A DNA stretch of 64,000 nucleotides, from NCBI GenBank assembly GCA_001899635.1, contig MKVQ01000019.1, positions 1 to 64,000 of the forward strand, written 5' to 3'. This DNA comes from Myxococcales bacterium 68-20 (lineage in GTDB: Bacteria; Myxococcota_A; Polyangia; Polyangiales; Polyangiaceae). Below, piece by piece: positions 25,907-34,425 of the stretch. Within the stretch, counting starts at the first letter, position 1; every line of letters begins with the position of its first letter. The translations under genes were made by a program, and so were the position numbers. The notes below the pieces were generated by a model. It had not been told where the DNA came from, made no database searches, and saw only the letters and a program-made list of their open reading frames with translations.

Positions 25907-27081
25907 AGAACCGTACCGAGGTCGTCGTCATCGGCGCAGGCATCATGGGCCTGTCGATCGCCTATCACCTCGCACGCCTCGGCGTGTCCGACGTCGTCGT
26001 CGTCGACAAAAGCTACCTCTGCGGCGGTGCGAGCGGGCGCAACGGCGGCGGGATCCGAGCGCAGTGGTCGAGCGAGGCGAACGTCCGCCTGATGCAAGAG
26101 AGCATCCGGATGTGCCAGGACTTCGCGAGCGAGTTCAAGATCAACGTCTGGCTCCGCCAGGGCGGCTATCTCTTCCTCGCTCGCACCGAGGAGCGAAAGA
26201 AGGCGCTCGAGGAGAGCTGCAAGCTGCAGCGTGAGTGCGGGCTGACGACGCGCATGCTCTCGCCGCGCGAGGCCCAGAAGCTCGTCCCCGAGCTCTCGAC
26301 CGACGGCGTCGTCGCCGCGAGCTACAACCCCGACGACGGCGTCGTCTTCCCGTGGCCGTTCGTCTGGGGCTTCGCGCAGGCGGCGACGAAGCTCGGCGTC
26401 GAGATCGCGACGTTCACCGAGGTCGTCGGCTTCGACATGCGCGGCTCGCGGATCGAAGGAGTGCGCGTGCGAAAAGCCGGCTCTCCCGACGCGCCGGTCC
26501 ATCGGATCGCGACCCGCAAGGTCGTCAACGCATGTGGGGCGTGGTCACCGGAGATCGCGCGGATGCTCGGCGTCGAGCTCCCGAACAAACCGCATCGCCA
26601 CGAGATCTGCTCCACCGAGCCGCTCAAGCCCTGGCTGAAGCCGCTCGTCGCCGATCTCACGAACGGCCTCTACTTCAGCCAGTCGACGCGCGGCGAGATC
26701 GTCGGCGGCATCGGGCAGGACCGCGTCCCCGATGGCGTGAACCACGACAGCTCGTTCGCGTTCCTCGGCCTCTACGCCCGCGCGCTCGTCACGACGTGCC
26801 CCATCCTCGGCAAGGTGAAGGTGCTGCGCCAGTGGTCGGGCTGTTACGACCTCACCCCCGACGCGAACCCGATCGTCGGCGGCGTCGACGACGTCGAGCA
26901 CTTCTACCAAGCGTCCGGCTTCATGGGGCACGGCTTTATGATGGCGCCGGTCGTCGGCAAGCTGATCGCTGAGCACATCGCGAAGGACGAGGGCGCTCCC
27001 GACCTGCCGATGTTCGAGCGCTGGAACCTGCGTCGCTTCAAGGAAGGCAAGCTCCTCAGCGAGTCGATGATCATCGGGTGA
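25903..27081 (+). CDS. FAD-dependent oxidoreductase, sarcosine-oxidase/D-amino-acid-oxidase family
   Basis: A 392-residue flavoenzyme. The N-terminal dinucleotide-binding fold VVVIGAGIMGLSIAYHLARLG is followed by ASGRNGGGIRAQWSS, the FAD-contact loop of the DAO family. NACGAWSPEIARMLG and the C-terminal GFMGHGFMMAPVVGKLIAEHI complete the fold. Enzymes of this type oxidise secondary or N-methyl amino acids such as sarcosine, proline or glycine. It overlaps the upstream phosphatase gene by 4 nt, so the two are co-translated. How a bisphosphate nucleotidase and this oxidase share a pathway is not obvious. Confidence 0.9.
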   Translation: MKNRTEVVVIGAGIMGLSIAYHLARLGVSDVVVVDKSYLCGGASGRNGGGIRAQWSSEANVRLMQESIRMCQDFASEFKINVWLRQGGYLFLARTEERKKALEESCKLQRECGLTTRMLSPREAQKLVPELSTDGVVAASYNPDDGVVFPWPFVWGFAQAATKLGVEIATFTEVVGFDMRGSRIEGVRVRKAGSPDAPVHRIATRKVVNACGAWSPEIARMLGVELPNKPHRHEICSTEPLKPWLKPLVADLTNGLYFSQSTRGEIVGGIGQDRVPDGVNHDSSFAFLGLYARALVTTCPILGKVKVLRQWSGCYDLTPDANPIVGGVDDVEHFYQASGFMGHGFMMAPVVGKLIAEHIAKDEGAPDLPMFERWNLRRFKEGKLLSESMIIG

Positions 27082-27131
27082 GCTCTCGCTCGCGTCCGAG
27101 ACATCGTCCGCGCCCCGTTCGCCCTCACGGT

Positions 27132-27151
27132 TGAGCGCAGCGCAGCGCTCA
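27132..27151 (+). terminator. Weak hairpin after the oxidoreductase operon
   Basis: TGAGCGC and GCGCTCA form a 7-bp stem with a 6-base loop, 50 bases after the oxidoreductase stop codon. There is no U-tract, so termination is uncertain. Confidence 0.3.
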
Positions 27152-27230
27152 CGGTCGAGGTTGATTCGCTCGCGGAACTGTCGCTCCTCGCATCCCCAGC
27201 GCCGCGCCGTCGTGTAGTGTGCGCCGCCCC

Positions 27231-28517
27231 ATGAGGAGCGTCGGGATCGATTTCGGGACGACCAACAGTGCCATCGGCGTCGCCGAGGGAGGCGAGGTAA
27301 AGCTCGCGCGCTTCGAGCACGCCAACGGCGTCGCCGACACGTTCCGGTCGATCCTCTATTTTCACCCCGACGCGCGCGACAAGCTCGGCCGATACGAGCC
27401 CGTCGGTGGTCCGCGCGCGATCGACCGCTACCTGGAGGCCGACGGCAGGGGCCGCCTCATCCAGTCGTTGAAGTCGTACGTCGCCGACCGCGGCTTCCAG
27501 GCGACGAGCATCTTCTCCCGCACGCACTCGCTCGTCGATCTCCTCACGCTTCTCCTCGCCGACATCCGTGCACGAGCCGAAGAGCAGCTCGGACCGCTCG
27601 GTTCACGGATCGTCGTCGGACGGCCAGTGCACTTCGCGCATGCCAGCGCGCCCGAGGACGAGGCGCTCGCGATCGAGCGCCTCCGCGCGGCGTTCGCGAA
27701 CGTGGGATGGACCGACGTCGTCTTCGAGCACGAGCCCGTCGCCGCGGCGTACTACTACGAGAAGCAGCTCACGCAGGACGAGCTCGTCCTCATCGCGGAC
27801 TTCGGCGGTGGCACGAGCGACTTCACGCTCATCGACGTGGGGCCGTCGCGCGCGAAGCGAGCAGACGGAGGCAAGAGCGCGATCCTCGGAACCGACGGCG
27901 TCGGCCTCGCGGGCGACGCGCTCGACGCGAAGGTGCTCCACCACGTGGTGGCGCCGATGCTCGGTCTCGGCTCGACCTATCGCGCGATGTTCGGACGCGA
28001 GCTCGAGGTGCCGGTGTGGATCTATTCGAAGCTCCGTCGCTGGCACCATCTCTCCTTCCTCAAGACGAAGAAGAACCTCGATCTCCTCGAGGAGATCGCC
28101 TCGCAGTCCGACGAGCCGGAGAAGATCCGTGCCCTCCTCCACATCCTCGACAACGACCTCGGCTATCACCTCTACCGCGCCATCGAGCGCGCCAAGGTCG
28201 AGCTGAGCTCGAAGGACGAGACGCGCTTCTCGTTCCACGATGACCCGCTCGAGATCGAGGCGAAGATCACGCGCGCGGAGTTCGATGGCTGGGTGGCGGA
28301 GGAAACGACCGCGATGGCCGAGTGCGTCGACCGGCTTCTCGCGAAGACGGGGGTCCCGGCCAGCAGCGTCGATCAGGTCTTCATGACCGGCGGCACGTCG
28401 TTCGTTCCGGCGGTCCGTCGCATCTTCGACGAGAGGTTCGGTCGCGAGAAGATCCGAGCGGGCGGCGAGATGATCTCCGTCGCGACCGGCCTCGCGCTCC
28501 GAGCGTGCGAGCCCTAG
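27231..28517 (+). CDS. Short Hsp70-family protein (YegD-like)
   Basis: A 428-residue actin-fold ATPase. Motifs are phosphate 1 IDFGTTNSAIGV, phosphate 2 LIADFGGGTSDFTLID and the adenosine region MTGGTSFVPAVRRIF. It has only the nucleotide-binding domain plus an insert (HHLSFLKTKKNLDLLEEIASQSDEPEKIRALLHILDNDLGYHLYRAIERAKVELS); the substrate-binding domain of DnaK (about 640 residues) is missing, as in YegD. A chaperone-like role with unknown clients is likely. An in-frame GTG 12 bases upstream is an alternative start. It stands 149 bases from the upstream operon and may have its own promoter. Confidence 0.9.
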   Translation: MRSVGIDFGTTNSAIGVAEGGEVKLARFEHANGVADTFRSILYFHPDARDKLGRYEPVGGPRAIDRYLEADGRGRLIQSLKSYVADRGFQATSIFSRTHSLVDLLTLLLADIRARAEEQLGPLGSRIVVGRPVHFAHASAPEDEALAIERLRAAFANVGWTDVVFEHEPVAAAYYYEKQLTQDELVLIADFGGGTSDFTLIDVGPSRAKRADGGKSAILGTDGVGLAGDALDAKVLHHVVAPMLGLGSTYRAMFGRELEVPVWIYSKLRRWHHLSFLKTKKNLDLLEEIASQSDEPEKIRALLHILDNDLGYHLYRAIERAKVELSSKDETRFSFHDDPLEIEAKITRAEFDGWVAEETTAMAECVDRLLAKTGVPASSVDQVFMTGGTSFVPAVRRIFDERFGREKIRAGGEMISVATGLALRACEP

Positions 28518-28688
28518 ACCGGGCCCGCACCCGCGCCACAGGTGCCCCTCGACGATGACGCGCTCGTCGTTCGCTCCGAGCGTCGCGACGGGAGCGCGTC
28601 CACGCTCGAGCTAGAGAAGCAACGTCTCCATGTCGACAATGCCGAGCGCGTCGAGCAGGCGCGCAACCTGCTAAGAGGCACGAGCGTG

Positions 28689-29261
28689 ATGTTCGCCTCG
28701 GTGCCGGCAAGAACATTCGCCCGGATCCTGGCTCACGTCTTCGGCGCGGCTGCGCTCGGTCTGCTCACCGGCTGCGCCGGCTGGGCCCGCGTGCAAGGCG
28801 GCGGAGCCCAGGATCTCCAGGGTCGGCAGGGCTCCAGCGGAGGCTACGCCGCCATCGACGGCGCGCTCGGCACGAAGTACCTGAAGGGCACGGGGAGCGG
28901 GCTACGGCTCGCGCTCCACATGTCCGCCGACTCCATTCTCGCGCCCGATCGAAAGTCGGTCGGCTGGGGCACGGGCATCGTCGCCTACGAGGAGCCACGA
29001 CCAATCTCGCCCTATGCGATCGTCGGCACGTCGGCGCACGTCGACCAGATCAAGGACCGCCTCAGCTTCGGCAACATCAGCCCCTACGCCGAGCTCGGCG
29101 TTCGCACGTCGGTCCCGGCGCGCTACCAGGACGGCGGGGACGGGTGGTTCATGAGCCTCGGCCTCGGCGGCGCGACCCACTTCAACTACCTCGTCGGCGG
29201 CACCGACACGATCGACGGCTTTCTCCTCCTCAAGCTCGGCGTGGGCTGGGAGAAGAACTGA
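28689..29261 (+). CDS. Lipoprotein of unknown function
   Basis: A 190-residue protein: MFASVPARTFARILAHVFGAAALGLLTGCAGWARV, with lipobox LTGC. The mature part is Gly-rich and beta-strand-like (GSGLRLALHMSADSILAP; SPYAELGVRTSVPARYQDGGDGWFMSLGLGGATHFNYLVGG), ending in LLLKLGVGWEKN, which looks like a small barrel or outer-membrane-associated fold. The frame is open further upstream without a better start. It is convergent with the esterase gene, with a hairpin between them. Confidence 0.7.
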   Translation: MFASVPARTFARILAHVFGAAALGLLTGCAGWARVQGGGAQDLQGRQGSSGGYAAIDGALGTKYLKGTGSGLRLALHMSADSILAPDRKSVGWGTGIVAYEEPRPISPYAIVGTSAHVDQIKDRLSFGNISPYAELGVRTSVPARYQDGGDGWFMSLGLGGATHFNYLVGGTDTIDGFLLLKLGVGWEKN

Positions 29262-29274
29262 CGGCCTTCGCTCT

Positions 29275-29295
29275 TCGAGGGGTTTCACCCCTCGA
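29275..29295. terminator. Hairpin between convergent genes
   Basis: TCGAGGGG and CCCCTCGA form a perfect 8-bp stem around TTTCA. It lies between the stops of the plus-strand lipoprotein and the minus-strand esterase and could terminate both. Confidence 0.6.
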
Positions 29296-29325
29296 GCTCC
29301 CGGTTGTCCAATACTTGGACGGCTC

Positions 29326-30267
29326 CTACGGCGAGACGGAGCCCTTCAGGTCGTCGTACTGCCGGCGGACCTGCGCGGGCGTGATCGAGTGGCCACCTGG
29401 GTGCTCGTGGAGCGTGAAGGTATGCCCCGCGGCCTGGAAGTCGGTCCGGTCCTTGTAGGTGACGCTGATGGCGTTGAAGTCCTGGGCGCCGTGAACGTGG
29501 CTGACGGGGATCTTCCAGCTCGCGTCCGAGGGAGCAAAGCCGTTCTGTCGTGCGAACGAGGTGTTCGCGCCGCCCATGGCGAGACCGGAGAACACCTCGG
29601 CGGCGCCGATCCCGAGCAGGTACCCGTAGAACGTCCCGGCCGAGAAGCCCCACAAGAGGTGCTTCTTCGTGAAGACGTTGTAGCAGTCGTCGATCTCCGT
29701 CACGAGATCGACGACCTTGTTCAGGTCGGCGGTCGCCCAGTTGCCTCCGGCGGGGTCTCCATTGGTGGCGGCGCGCGACCCCTTCGGCGCGACGAGCACG
29801 AGCCCGTCTTCGTCGGCGATGTTCTTCCACAGCCCCTCGAGCTCCGGAACGCCGTTCGAGTCCTGCCCGTGGAGGAGGATGACGACGGCGTGACCGACCT
29901 TGGAGTCGTACGAGGTCGGCGCATAGACGTGGAACGAGAGACCGCCGGCTTGCTGGAACGACGTGAGCCCGGTCTTGTGTGCCGTGTACTTGCAGCTCGG
30001 CTTGTCGGAGCCGCTCGTGGGGCTCGTCCCGGCGTCGTTCGACGACGACGTCGCCGCATCGCCAGCCGCTGGGGATGACGCCGAGGCATCCATCCCGTCG
30101 GCGTCGTCGCCGGCACTGCCTGCGCTGTTCTTCTGGGGCGAGCCGCCGAGCTCGCCGCTCGAGGCATCGCTGCAGCCCGCGCTCGAGACCGAGACCGAGA
30201 GCGTCGCGATGCAAGCGCCGAGAATGACCATGCCCACTTCCATGCGAACGAAGCGAATCTTGCTCAC
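29326..30267 (-). CDS. Secreted alpha/beta-hydrolase esterase (PHB-depolymerase-like)
   Basis: A 313-residue protein with a signal peptide ending in SSAGCSDASS, probably a lipoprotein. A Ser/Gly/Asp-rich linker (to about residue 88) precedes the hydrolase domain: HAVVILLHGQDSNG (oxyanion-hole region), LLWGFSAGTFYGYLLG with the nucleophile Ser in GFSAG, an acidic residue near HGAQDFN, and HPGGHSI with the catalytic His. This matches the LpqC/feruloyl-esterase/PHB-depolymerase type. It probably hydrolyses an ester outside the cytoplasm. The start before MSKIRFVRMEVG is preferred over the longer frame. It is divergent from the zinc-ribbon gene. Confidence 0.85.
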   Translation of the reverse strand: MSKIRFVRMEVGMVILGACIATLSVSVSSAGCSDASSGELGGSPQKNSAGSAGDDADGMDASASSPAAGDAATSSSNDAGTSPTSGSDKPSCKYTAHKTGLTSFQQAGGLSFHVYAPTSYDSKVGHAVVILLHGQDSNGVPELEGLWKNIADEDGLVLVAPKGSRAATNGDPAGGNWATADLNKVVDLVTEIDDCYNVFTKKHLLWGFSAGTFYGYLLGIGAAEVFSGLAMGGANTSFARQNGFAPSDASWKIPVSHVHGAQDFNAISVTYKDRTDFQAAGHTFTLHEHPGGHSITPAQVRRQYDDLKGSVSP

Positions 30268-30389
30268 ACGACGACGTTAGCAGGACGAGTTGTTCGGCGA
30301 GCGCATCGTCATCATCGATCTTCGACCGCTCGAGTCCATCAACTCGGCTATCGTCTCGGCCCTCGCTCCATCGTTCCGCCGGAACTGCG

Positions 30390-31646
30390 ATGACCGACAA
30401 GCCCGTGCCTTCGCTCTGTGCCCGTTGCGGGGCGCCACTTCCGCCTTCGGGAACGACGGGCATCATCTGCCCGTTCTGCGGCGTCGTGAACCACGGCCCG
30501 GTCGGTCGGGGCGACCTTCGCGACGCGGTCCGTGACGTGCTCGCCGAGGACCGGAATCGCAACGGCATCCCGGACTACCTCGAACGCCCACCTCCGCCGG
30601 TTGCCCCCTTCGCAGGCGCACCGCCACGGCCGATGCCGCCCGCAACGTTGCCGAACGTGGTCGTCGTGGGCGTCGTGGGTGCGGTCTTCGCGCTCGTCGC
30701 CATCGGCGCCATCGCGATGTTGACCGTCCGACGAGCGGCCAGTCGGCCACCGACCGCGACGCGGCAGGTGCCCAGCGTGACGGCGTCGCCCGTGCAGCCC
30801 CCGGCGCCATCGACACCTCCCCCGAAGACCTGGGGCCGGCTCGGCGCGCTCACGTTCGACGAGTCGGGCGACGTGGTGGCGACGATCGGCAGCAGCATCG
30901 TGAAGGCCGACGGCACGACCCTCGCGCCGCGCTGGACGGCGCCGTTCGGGTTCGTCGCGGCCGGCGGCGGCGGCTTCTACCAGATGCTGATCCCGCGCGG
31001 AGAGCGCATCGCGTTCGTGACCGACTCCGAGATCCAGTTCTTCGACAGCGCCGCCGGCGCGAGGAAGGGCGTCTACCTCTACAACACCGGCGGCATCCTC
31101 AAAGGCGCATGCGGAGTCGGAAAGACTCAGGTCATCGTCTCCGTGCTCGGCCCGGGCACGATGCGCTTCGACGCCGCCACCGGGAAGAAGGCGACGGGAC
31201 CAGGGAGCTGCACGCTGCGCGGAACGGATCTCGAGTGCGGCCCTGGCCAGTGGTGCGGATGGCGGCGGGCGAAGGGCAACGAGCTCGACTGCCGCTACGA
31301 GCTCCGCGCCGGCAAGGACGTCTTCCGCGCCTGTGAGGCCGACGACGGCACCAAGCGCAAGATGGTGGTCGCGCTCGGCGCCTCCGGAAAGCCCAAGTGG
31401 CAGACCGAGGCGGACGTGGACGGGTTCATGGGAGTCGTCGACGGCGTCTTGATCGTCCGAGAGGGCGAGAAGATCCGTGCGCTCGATCCCGCCACCGGAG
31501 CCGAGCGCTGGAGCCGCACGCTCGGCGAGAAGAGCGCAGTGCTCGTCGATGCGAAGCGCGTGTTCTACGGCATCGACGGCACGATCGCGGTCGCAGAAGC
31601 GGCGACCGGTACCGAGCTCGCGCGCATGGTGGAAGCGAAGCGCTGA
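30390..31646 (+). CDS. Membrane protein with zinc ribbon and PQQ/beta-propeller-like repeats
   Basis: A 418-residue protein. The N-terminus carries a CxxC...CxxC zinc ribbon (LCARCGAPLPPSGTTGIICPFCG). A charged linker with DRNRNGIPDYLERPPP, resembling a calcium-binding TSP3/dockerin-type loop, is followed by one transmembrane helix (about 88-111) and a Pro/Thr-rich linker. The C-terminal part (about 150-418) contains beta-propeller-like repeats (GALTFDESGDVVATIGSSIVKADG; KIRALDPATGAERWSRTLGEKSAVLVDAKRVFYGI). The topology suggests a cytoplasmic zinc module and an extracytoplasmic propeller, possibly sensing. It is convergent with clpP, with 12 bases between. Function unknown. Confidence 0.75.
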   Translation: MTDKPVPSLCARCGAPLPPSGTTGIICPFCGVVNHGPVGRGDLRDAVRDVLAEDRNRNGIPDYLERPPPPVAPFAGAPPRPMPPATLPNVVVVGVVGAVFALVAIGAIAMLTVRRAASRPPTATRQVPSVTASPVQPPAPSTPPPKTWGRLGALTFDESGDVVATIGSSIVKADGTTLAPRWTAPFGFVAAGGGGFYQMLIPRGERIAFVTDSEIQFFDSAAGARKGVYLYNTGGILKGACGVGKTQVIVSVLGPGTMRFDAATGKKATGPGSCTLRGTDLECGPGQWCGWRRAKGNELDCRYELRAGKDVFRACEADDGTKRKMVVALGASGKPKWQTEADVDGFMGVVDGVLIVREGEKIRALDPATGAERWSRTLGEKSAVLVDAKRVFYGIDGTIAVAEAATGTELARMVEAKR

Positions 31647-31658
31647 GCCCGGCGTCGC

Positions 31659-32318
31659 CTACGCCGCGTCGCGTTCGGGCATGCGACGCGGCGCGAGGAC
31701 CTCGTCGATGAGGCCGTACTCCTTCGCCGCCATCGCGCTCATGTAGTTGTCGCGGTCCATGTCGAGCGTGAGGACCTCGTGCGACTTGCCGCACGACTCG
31801 GCCAGGATCTTCGTCACGGTGTCCTTCAGGTAGCGGACCTCGCGCGCCTGGATCTCGATGTCACTCGCCTGCCCGCGCGCGCCGCCGTGCGGCTGGTGGA
31901 TCATGATCCGCGCATGGGGGAGCGCAACGCGCTTGCCCTTCTGCCCGGAGGCGAGCAGGACCGCCGCCGCGGACGCCGCCATCCCCACGCAGATCGTCGA
32001 GACCGGGCTCCGCAGGTACTTCATCGTGTCGTAGATCGCGAGGCCGCTGTAGACGACGCCGCCGGGCGAGTTGATGTAGAGGACGACGTCCTTGTCGGGG
32101 TCCTCGCCCTCGAGGAACAGCAGCTGCGCGATCACGAGGTTCGCGACGACATCGTCGATCTCGTGACCGAGGAACACGATCCGATCCTTGAGCAGCCGAT
32201 CGAAGATGCTCCAGTGACGCTCCCCTCGATGCGTCGTCTCGACGACCGTGGGCACGAGGATGTCTTTGGCGCGCTCGAGGACGTTCATGACCTCCGCGCG
32301 CGTCTCGGGACGCTTCAT
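31659..32318 (-). CDS. clpP: ATP-dependent Clp protease proteolytic subunit (isolated paralogue)
   Basis: A 219-residue serine peptidase. The catalytic triad is Ser116 ([15 protein letters not shown]), His141 ([11 protein letters not shown]) and Asp190 (MDRDNYMSA). The handle region and the substrate-binding SPGGVVYSG are normal. The residues after the active Ser (AAAVLL) differ from the usual MGAFLL, hinting at a secondary paralogue rather than the housekeeping subunit. GAGGAGAGAGAC directly precedes the ATG, so the upstream extension of the frame was rejected. Neither clpX nor tig is adjacent, unlike the standard tig-clpP-clpX cluster. Confidence 0.92.
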   Translation of the reverse strand: MKRPETRAEVMNVLERAKDILVPTVVETTHRGERHWSIFDRLLKDRIVFLGHEIDDVVANLVIAQLLFLEGEDPDKDVVLYINSPGGVVYSGLAIYDTMKYLRSPVSTICVGMAASAAAVLLASGQKGKRVALPHARIMIHQPHGGARGQASDIEIQAREVRYLKDTVTKILAESCGKSHEVLTLDMDRDNYMSAMAAKEYGLIDEVLAPRRMPERDAA

Positions 32319-32419
32319 GTCTCTCTCCTCTTCTTTGGCCGTCGTTCGCGGTCCGAACGAGGGCATCCGCCGTCCCCCACTCGGGGGCGACGCTCATCGT
32401 GATCCGGATGGCGCGCCGA

Positions 32420-32839
32420 TCAGGCGGCCATGCGGCACATCGCGATCGCGTTGTCGTTCGCCGGAGCGCTCGCGACCTTCACCTCGGTCGTGAAGACGAG
32501 GAGCGTCCCCTCCGGGATCGGGGCGAGCTCCCAGCGCAACGTCTCCGCCCCCATCGTGTACGCGAGCACGCGCGGCGGCTCGCACTCGGTGATGCGCCCC
32601 TCGGCATCGGGCTCTCCATCGCGGAAGACGAAGCGCAGCGACGCGCCCTCTTCGCGTTCTCCCTCGACGCTCGCGGGGAACCACCGTGCGAGCTCGCGCG
32701 CGTCGGTGAGCGCGCGCCAGACCTTCTCGGGCCGGTGCGGAAGGCGGCGCTCGAAGCGACGCACCTCACCAAGCAGCTCCAGCACGCCGCGCTTCGAACC
32801 AGCCGCGACACGTCCCGCCTTCTTCGTGGTGTCGTTCAT
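32420..32839 (-). CDS. SRPBCC/AHSA1-family protein
   Basis: A 139-residue protein with the START-like pattern of the AHSA1/CalC group: EVRRFERRLPHRPEKVWRALTDARELARWFP at residues about 25-56, then SLRFVFRDGEPDAEGRITECEPPRVLAYTMG and WELAPIPEGTLLVFTTEV. These proteins bind hydrophobic ligands in a deep cavity. Its start overlaps the stop of the ArsR regulator gene by 4 nt, and ArsR+AHSA1 pairs are a common arrangement. The C-terminal helix is shorter than usual: the protein ends at AIAMCRMAA, where other members have a longer helix. Confidence 0.85.
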   Translation of the reverse strand: MNDTTKKAGRVAAGSKRGVLELLGEVRRFERRLPHRPEKVWRALTDARELARWFPASVEGEREEGASLRFVFRDGEPDAEGRITECEPPRVLAYTMGAETLRWELAPIPEGTLLVFTTEVKVASAPANDNAIAMCRMAA

Positions 32840-33198
32840 CGCTTCGTCCTCCCTCGTTGCGGCACGCCGTGCTCTCGAGGCGTCTCGTCGGGCATCGTCG
32901 CGAGGTGACGCTCGAGGTCGTCGAGGTGCTTCGCCCAGTGGCGGCGATAGGGCGCGACCCATGCGTCGAGCTCGCGAAGCGGCTCCGCGTTCAGGCGATA
33001 GAGCCGCCGCTGACCGTCCACGTCGGCCGAGACGAGACCAGCGTCGCGGAGCACGCGTAGATGCTTCGACACCGCCGGCTGCGCGAGACCGAGCTCCGCG
33101 ACGAGATCTCCGACCGCACGGCGCTCGACCCGCAGGAGATCGAGGATACGACGACGATTCGGCTCGGCCACGATCTCGAACGTCGACAGCACACCCAT
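32836..33198 (-). CDS. ArsR-family transcriptional regulator
   Basis: A 120-residue winged-helix regulator: MGVLSTFEIVAEPNRRRILDLLRVERRAVGDLVAELGLAQPAVSKHLRVLRDAGLVSADVDGQRRLYRLN. The helix-turn-helix and wing are intact. It has no metal-binding Cys set of classical ArsR, so it belongs to the group paired with AHSA1 proteins, probably sensing a ligand or acting with its partner. The stop overlaps the next gene's start (ATGA). The start was chosen before the helical domain because the longer frame is Arg-rich. It is divergent from the DUF2243 pair. Confidence 0.9.
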   Translation of the reverse strand: MGVLSTFEIVAEPNRRRILDLLRVERRAVGDLVAELGLAQPAVSKHLRVLRDAGLVSADVDGQRRLYRLNAEPLRELDAWVAPYRRHWAKHLDDLERHLATMPDETPREHGVPQRGRTKR

Positions 33199-33417
33199 TA
33201 CGTAACCCACGAGACATATGCCCGTCAAGGCATACGTCGACCGGTTCCGACCTCGAGCACCCATCGGAGAAGCCAGGCGGAACCGCCGAGCCCTGGTGCT
33301 TCCCGCCTCCGTTCGCGCTCGCCCTCGCGCTCTGCTCGACGAGACGTGGACGATGCGCTCGCGTTGCGTCCAGGCGCTCGCCTTGCACGACCTCGCCCCG
33401 CTGCGCCGGAGGACGAG

Positions 33418-33696
33418 ATGACGATCGCGCTCGCTTCGCTCTTCGCTCGCGTCACGCTCGAGCACGCGAGCGCCGCGTTCACTGCCCTGCTCGATCATGC
33501 GGGCGTCGTGTGTCCGAGCTGTCCGACGCAACAAGCGGCGCGGGCGCTCTTCTTCACGGACGACCTCCTGCTGCGCCTCAGCGGCGTGCTCGGGCCATTC
33601 GTCGTGACCGCAGGCCTGATCGGGCTCTTCGTGAGCAAGCTCGGGGCGCTCGAGCGCCGTCGCGGTGCTCCGCTCGAGACGGAGGATGCGTCATGA
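33418..33696 (+). CDS. Small membrane protein upstream of DUF2243
   Basis: A 92-residue protein: MTIALASLFARVTLEHASAAFTALLDHAGVVCPSCPTQQAARALFF then a transmembrane helix LRLSGVLGPFVVTAGLIGLFVSKLGAL and a charged tail. A CPSCP pair lies in a short soluble loop and could bind metal or form a disulfide. GGAGGACGAG precedes the ATG. It overlaps the next gene by 4 nt, so both proteins are likely made together. No family recognised. Confidence 0.65.
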   Translation: MTIALASLFARVTLEHASAAFTALLDHAGVVCPSCPTQQAARALFFTDDLLLRLSGVLGPFVVTAGLIGLFVSKLGALERRRGAPLETEDAS

Positions 33697-34178
33697 CCCG
33701 CGGCGACAGGCTCCTGATCACCTCGGGCACGATCCTGGGCGTCGGATTCGGCGGCTTCGTGGACGGCATCCTCCTCCATCAGATCCTCCAGTGGCACGAG
33801 ATGATCTCGTCCGTGGTGCCGCCGGTGGACGTCGTCTCGATCAAGCTGAACATGCTCTACGACGGTCTCTTCCACGCCGTGATGTGGACCGTGACGCTCG
33901 TCGGGGTCGTGCTCCTCGCGCGTGGCCTGGGCGGCGAGCCTCGGCGGCTGCCGATCGCATGGACGCTCGGGGGCTCGATGCTCGTCGGATGGGGCATGTT
34001 CAACGTCGTCGAAGGCCTCATCGACCACCAACTCCTGGGCCTCCACCATGTCCATCCCGGCGCCGGACAGCTGGCGTGGGACGTCGGGTTCATCGTCGTG
34101 AGCGGGCTCCTCGTCTTCATCGGCGGGCTCATCCTCGTCCGCATCGTCACGACCGCCCGGCTCCACCCCGCGATGTGA
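33693..34178 (+). CDS. DUF2243 membrane protein
   Basis: A 161-residue integral membrane protein. The family signature is clear: GVGFGGFVDGILLHQILQWHEMISSVVPP, then WGMFNVVEGLIDHQLLGLHHVHPG. About four transmembrane helices with conserved His residues suggest metal or heme-related binding; DUF2243 genes often lie near cytochrome oxidase genes, but none is visible here. It is translationally coupled to the upstream CPSCP membrane protein. Function not established. Confidence 0.88.
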   Translation: MTRGDRLLITSGTILGVGFGGFVDGILLHQILQWHEMISSVVPPVDVVSIKLNMLYDGLFHAVMWTVTLVGVVLLARGLGGEPRRLPIAWTLGGSMLVGWGMFNVVEGLIDHQLLGLHHVHPGAGQLAWDVGFIVVSGLLVFIGGLILVRIVTTARLHPAM

Positions 34179-34425
34179 CGAGCGCACCCTCGCGGGACCA
34201 AACGGCGCTCGGCACGCGATCGCGCGATCGACGAAGGCACCGGGCTGAGCTTCCTGGCGCAGGGCCCGGCGAAGCCCGGGCCGGAGTGAACAACCGTTGA
34301 CACTTCGCGAGCCGGAGCGATACCGTGGGCCTCGGAAAAGCGGGGTAATTCCCGTTCATTTCTCGGTCCCCGCACTTCTGCCGGCCGCTCGCGCGTCGAG
34401 CGGCTTCGTCGACGGAGAGCTCGTC

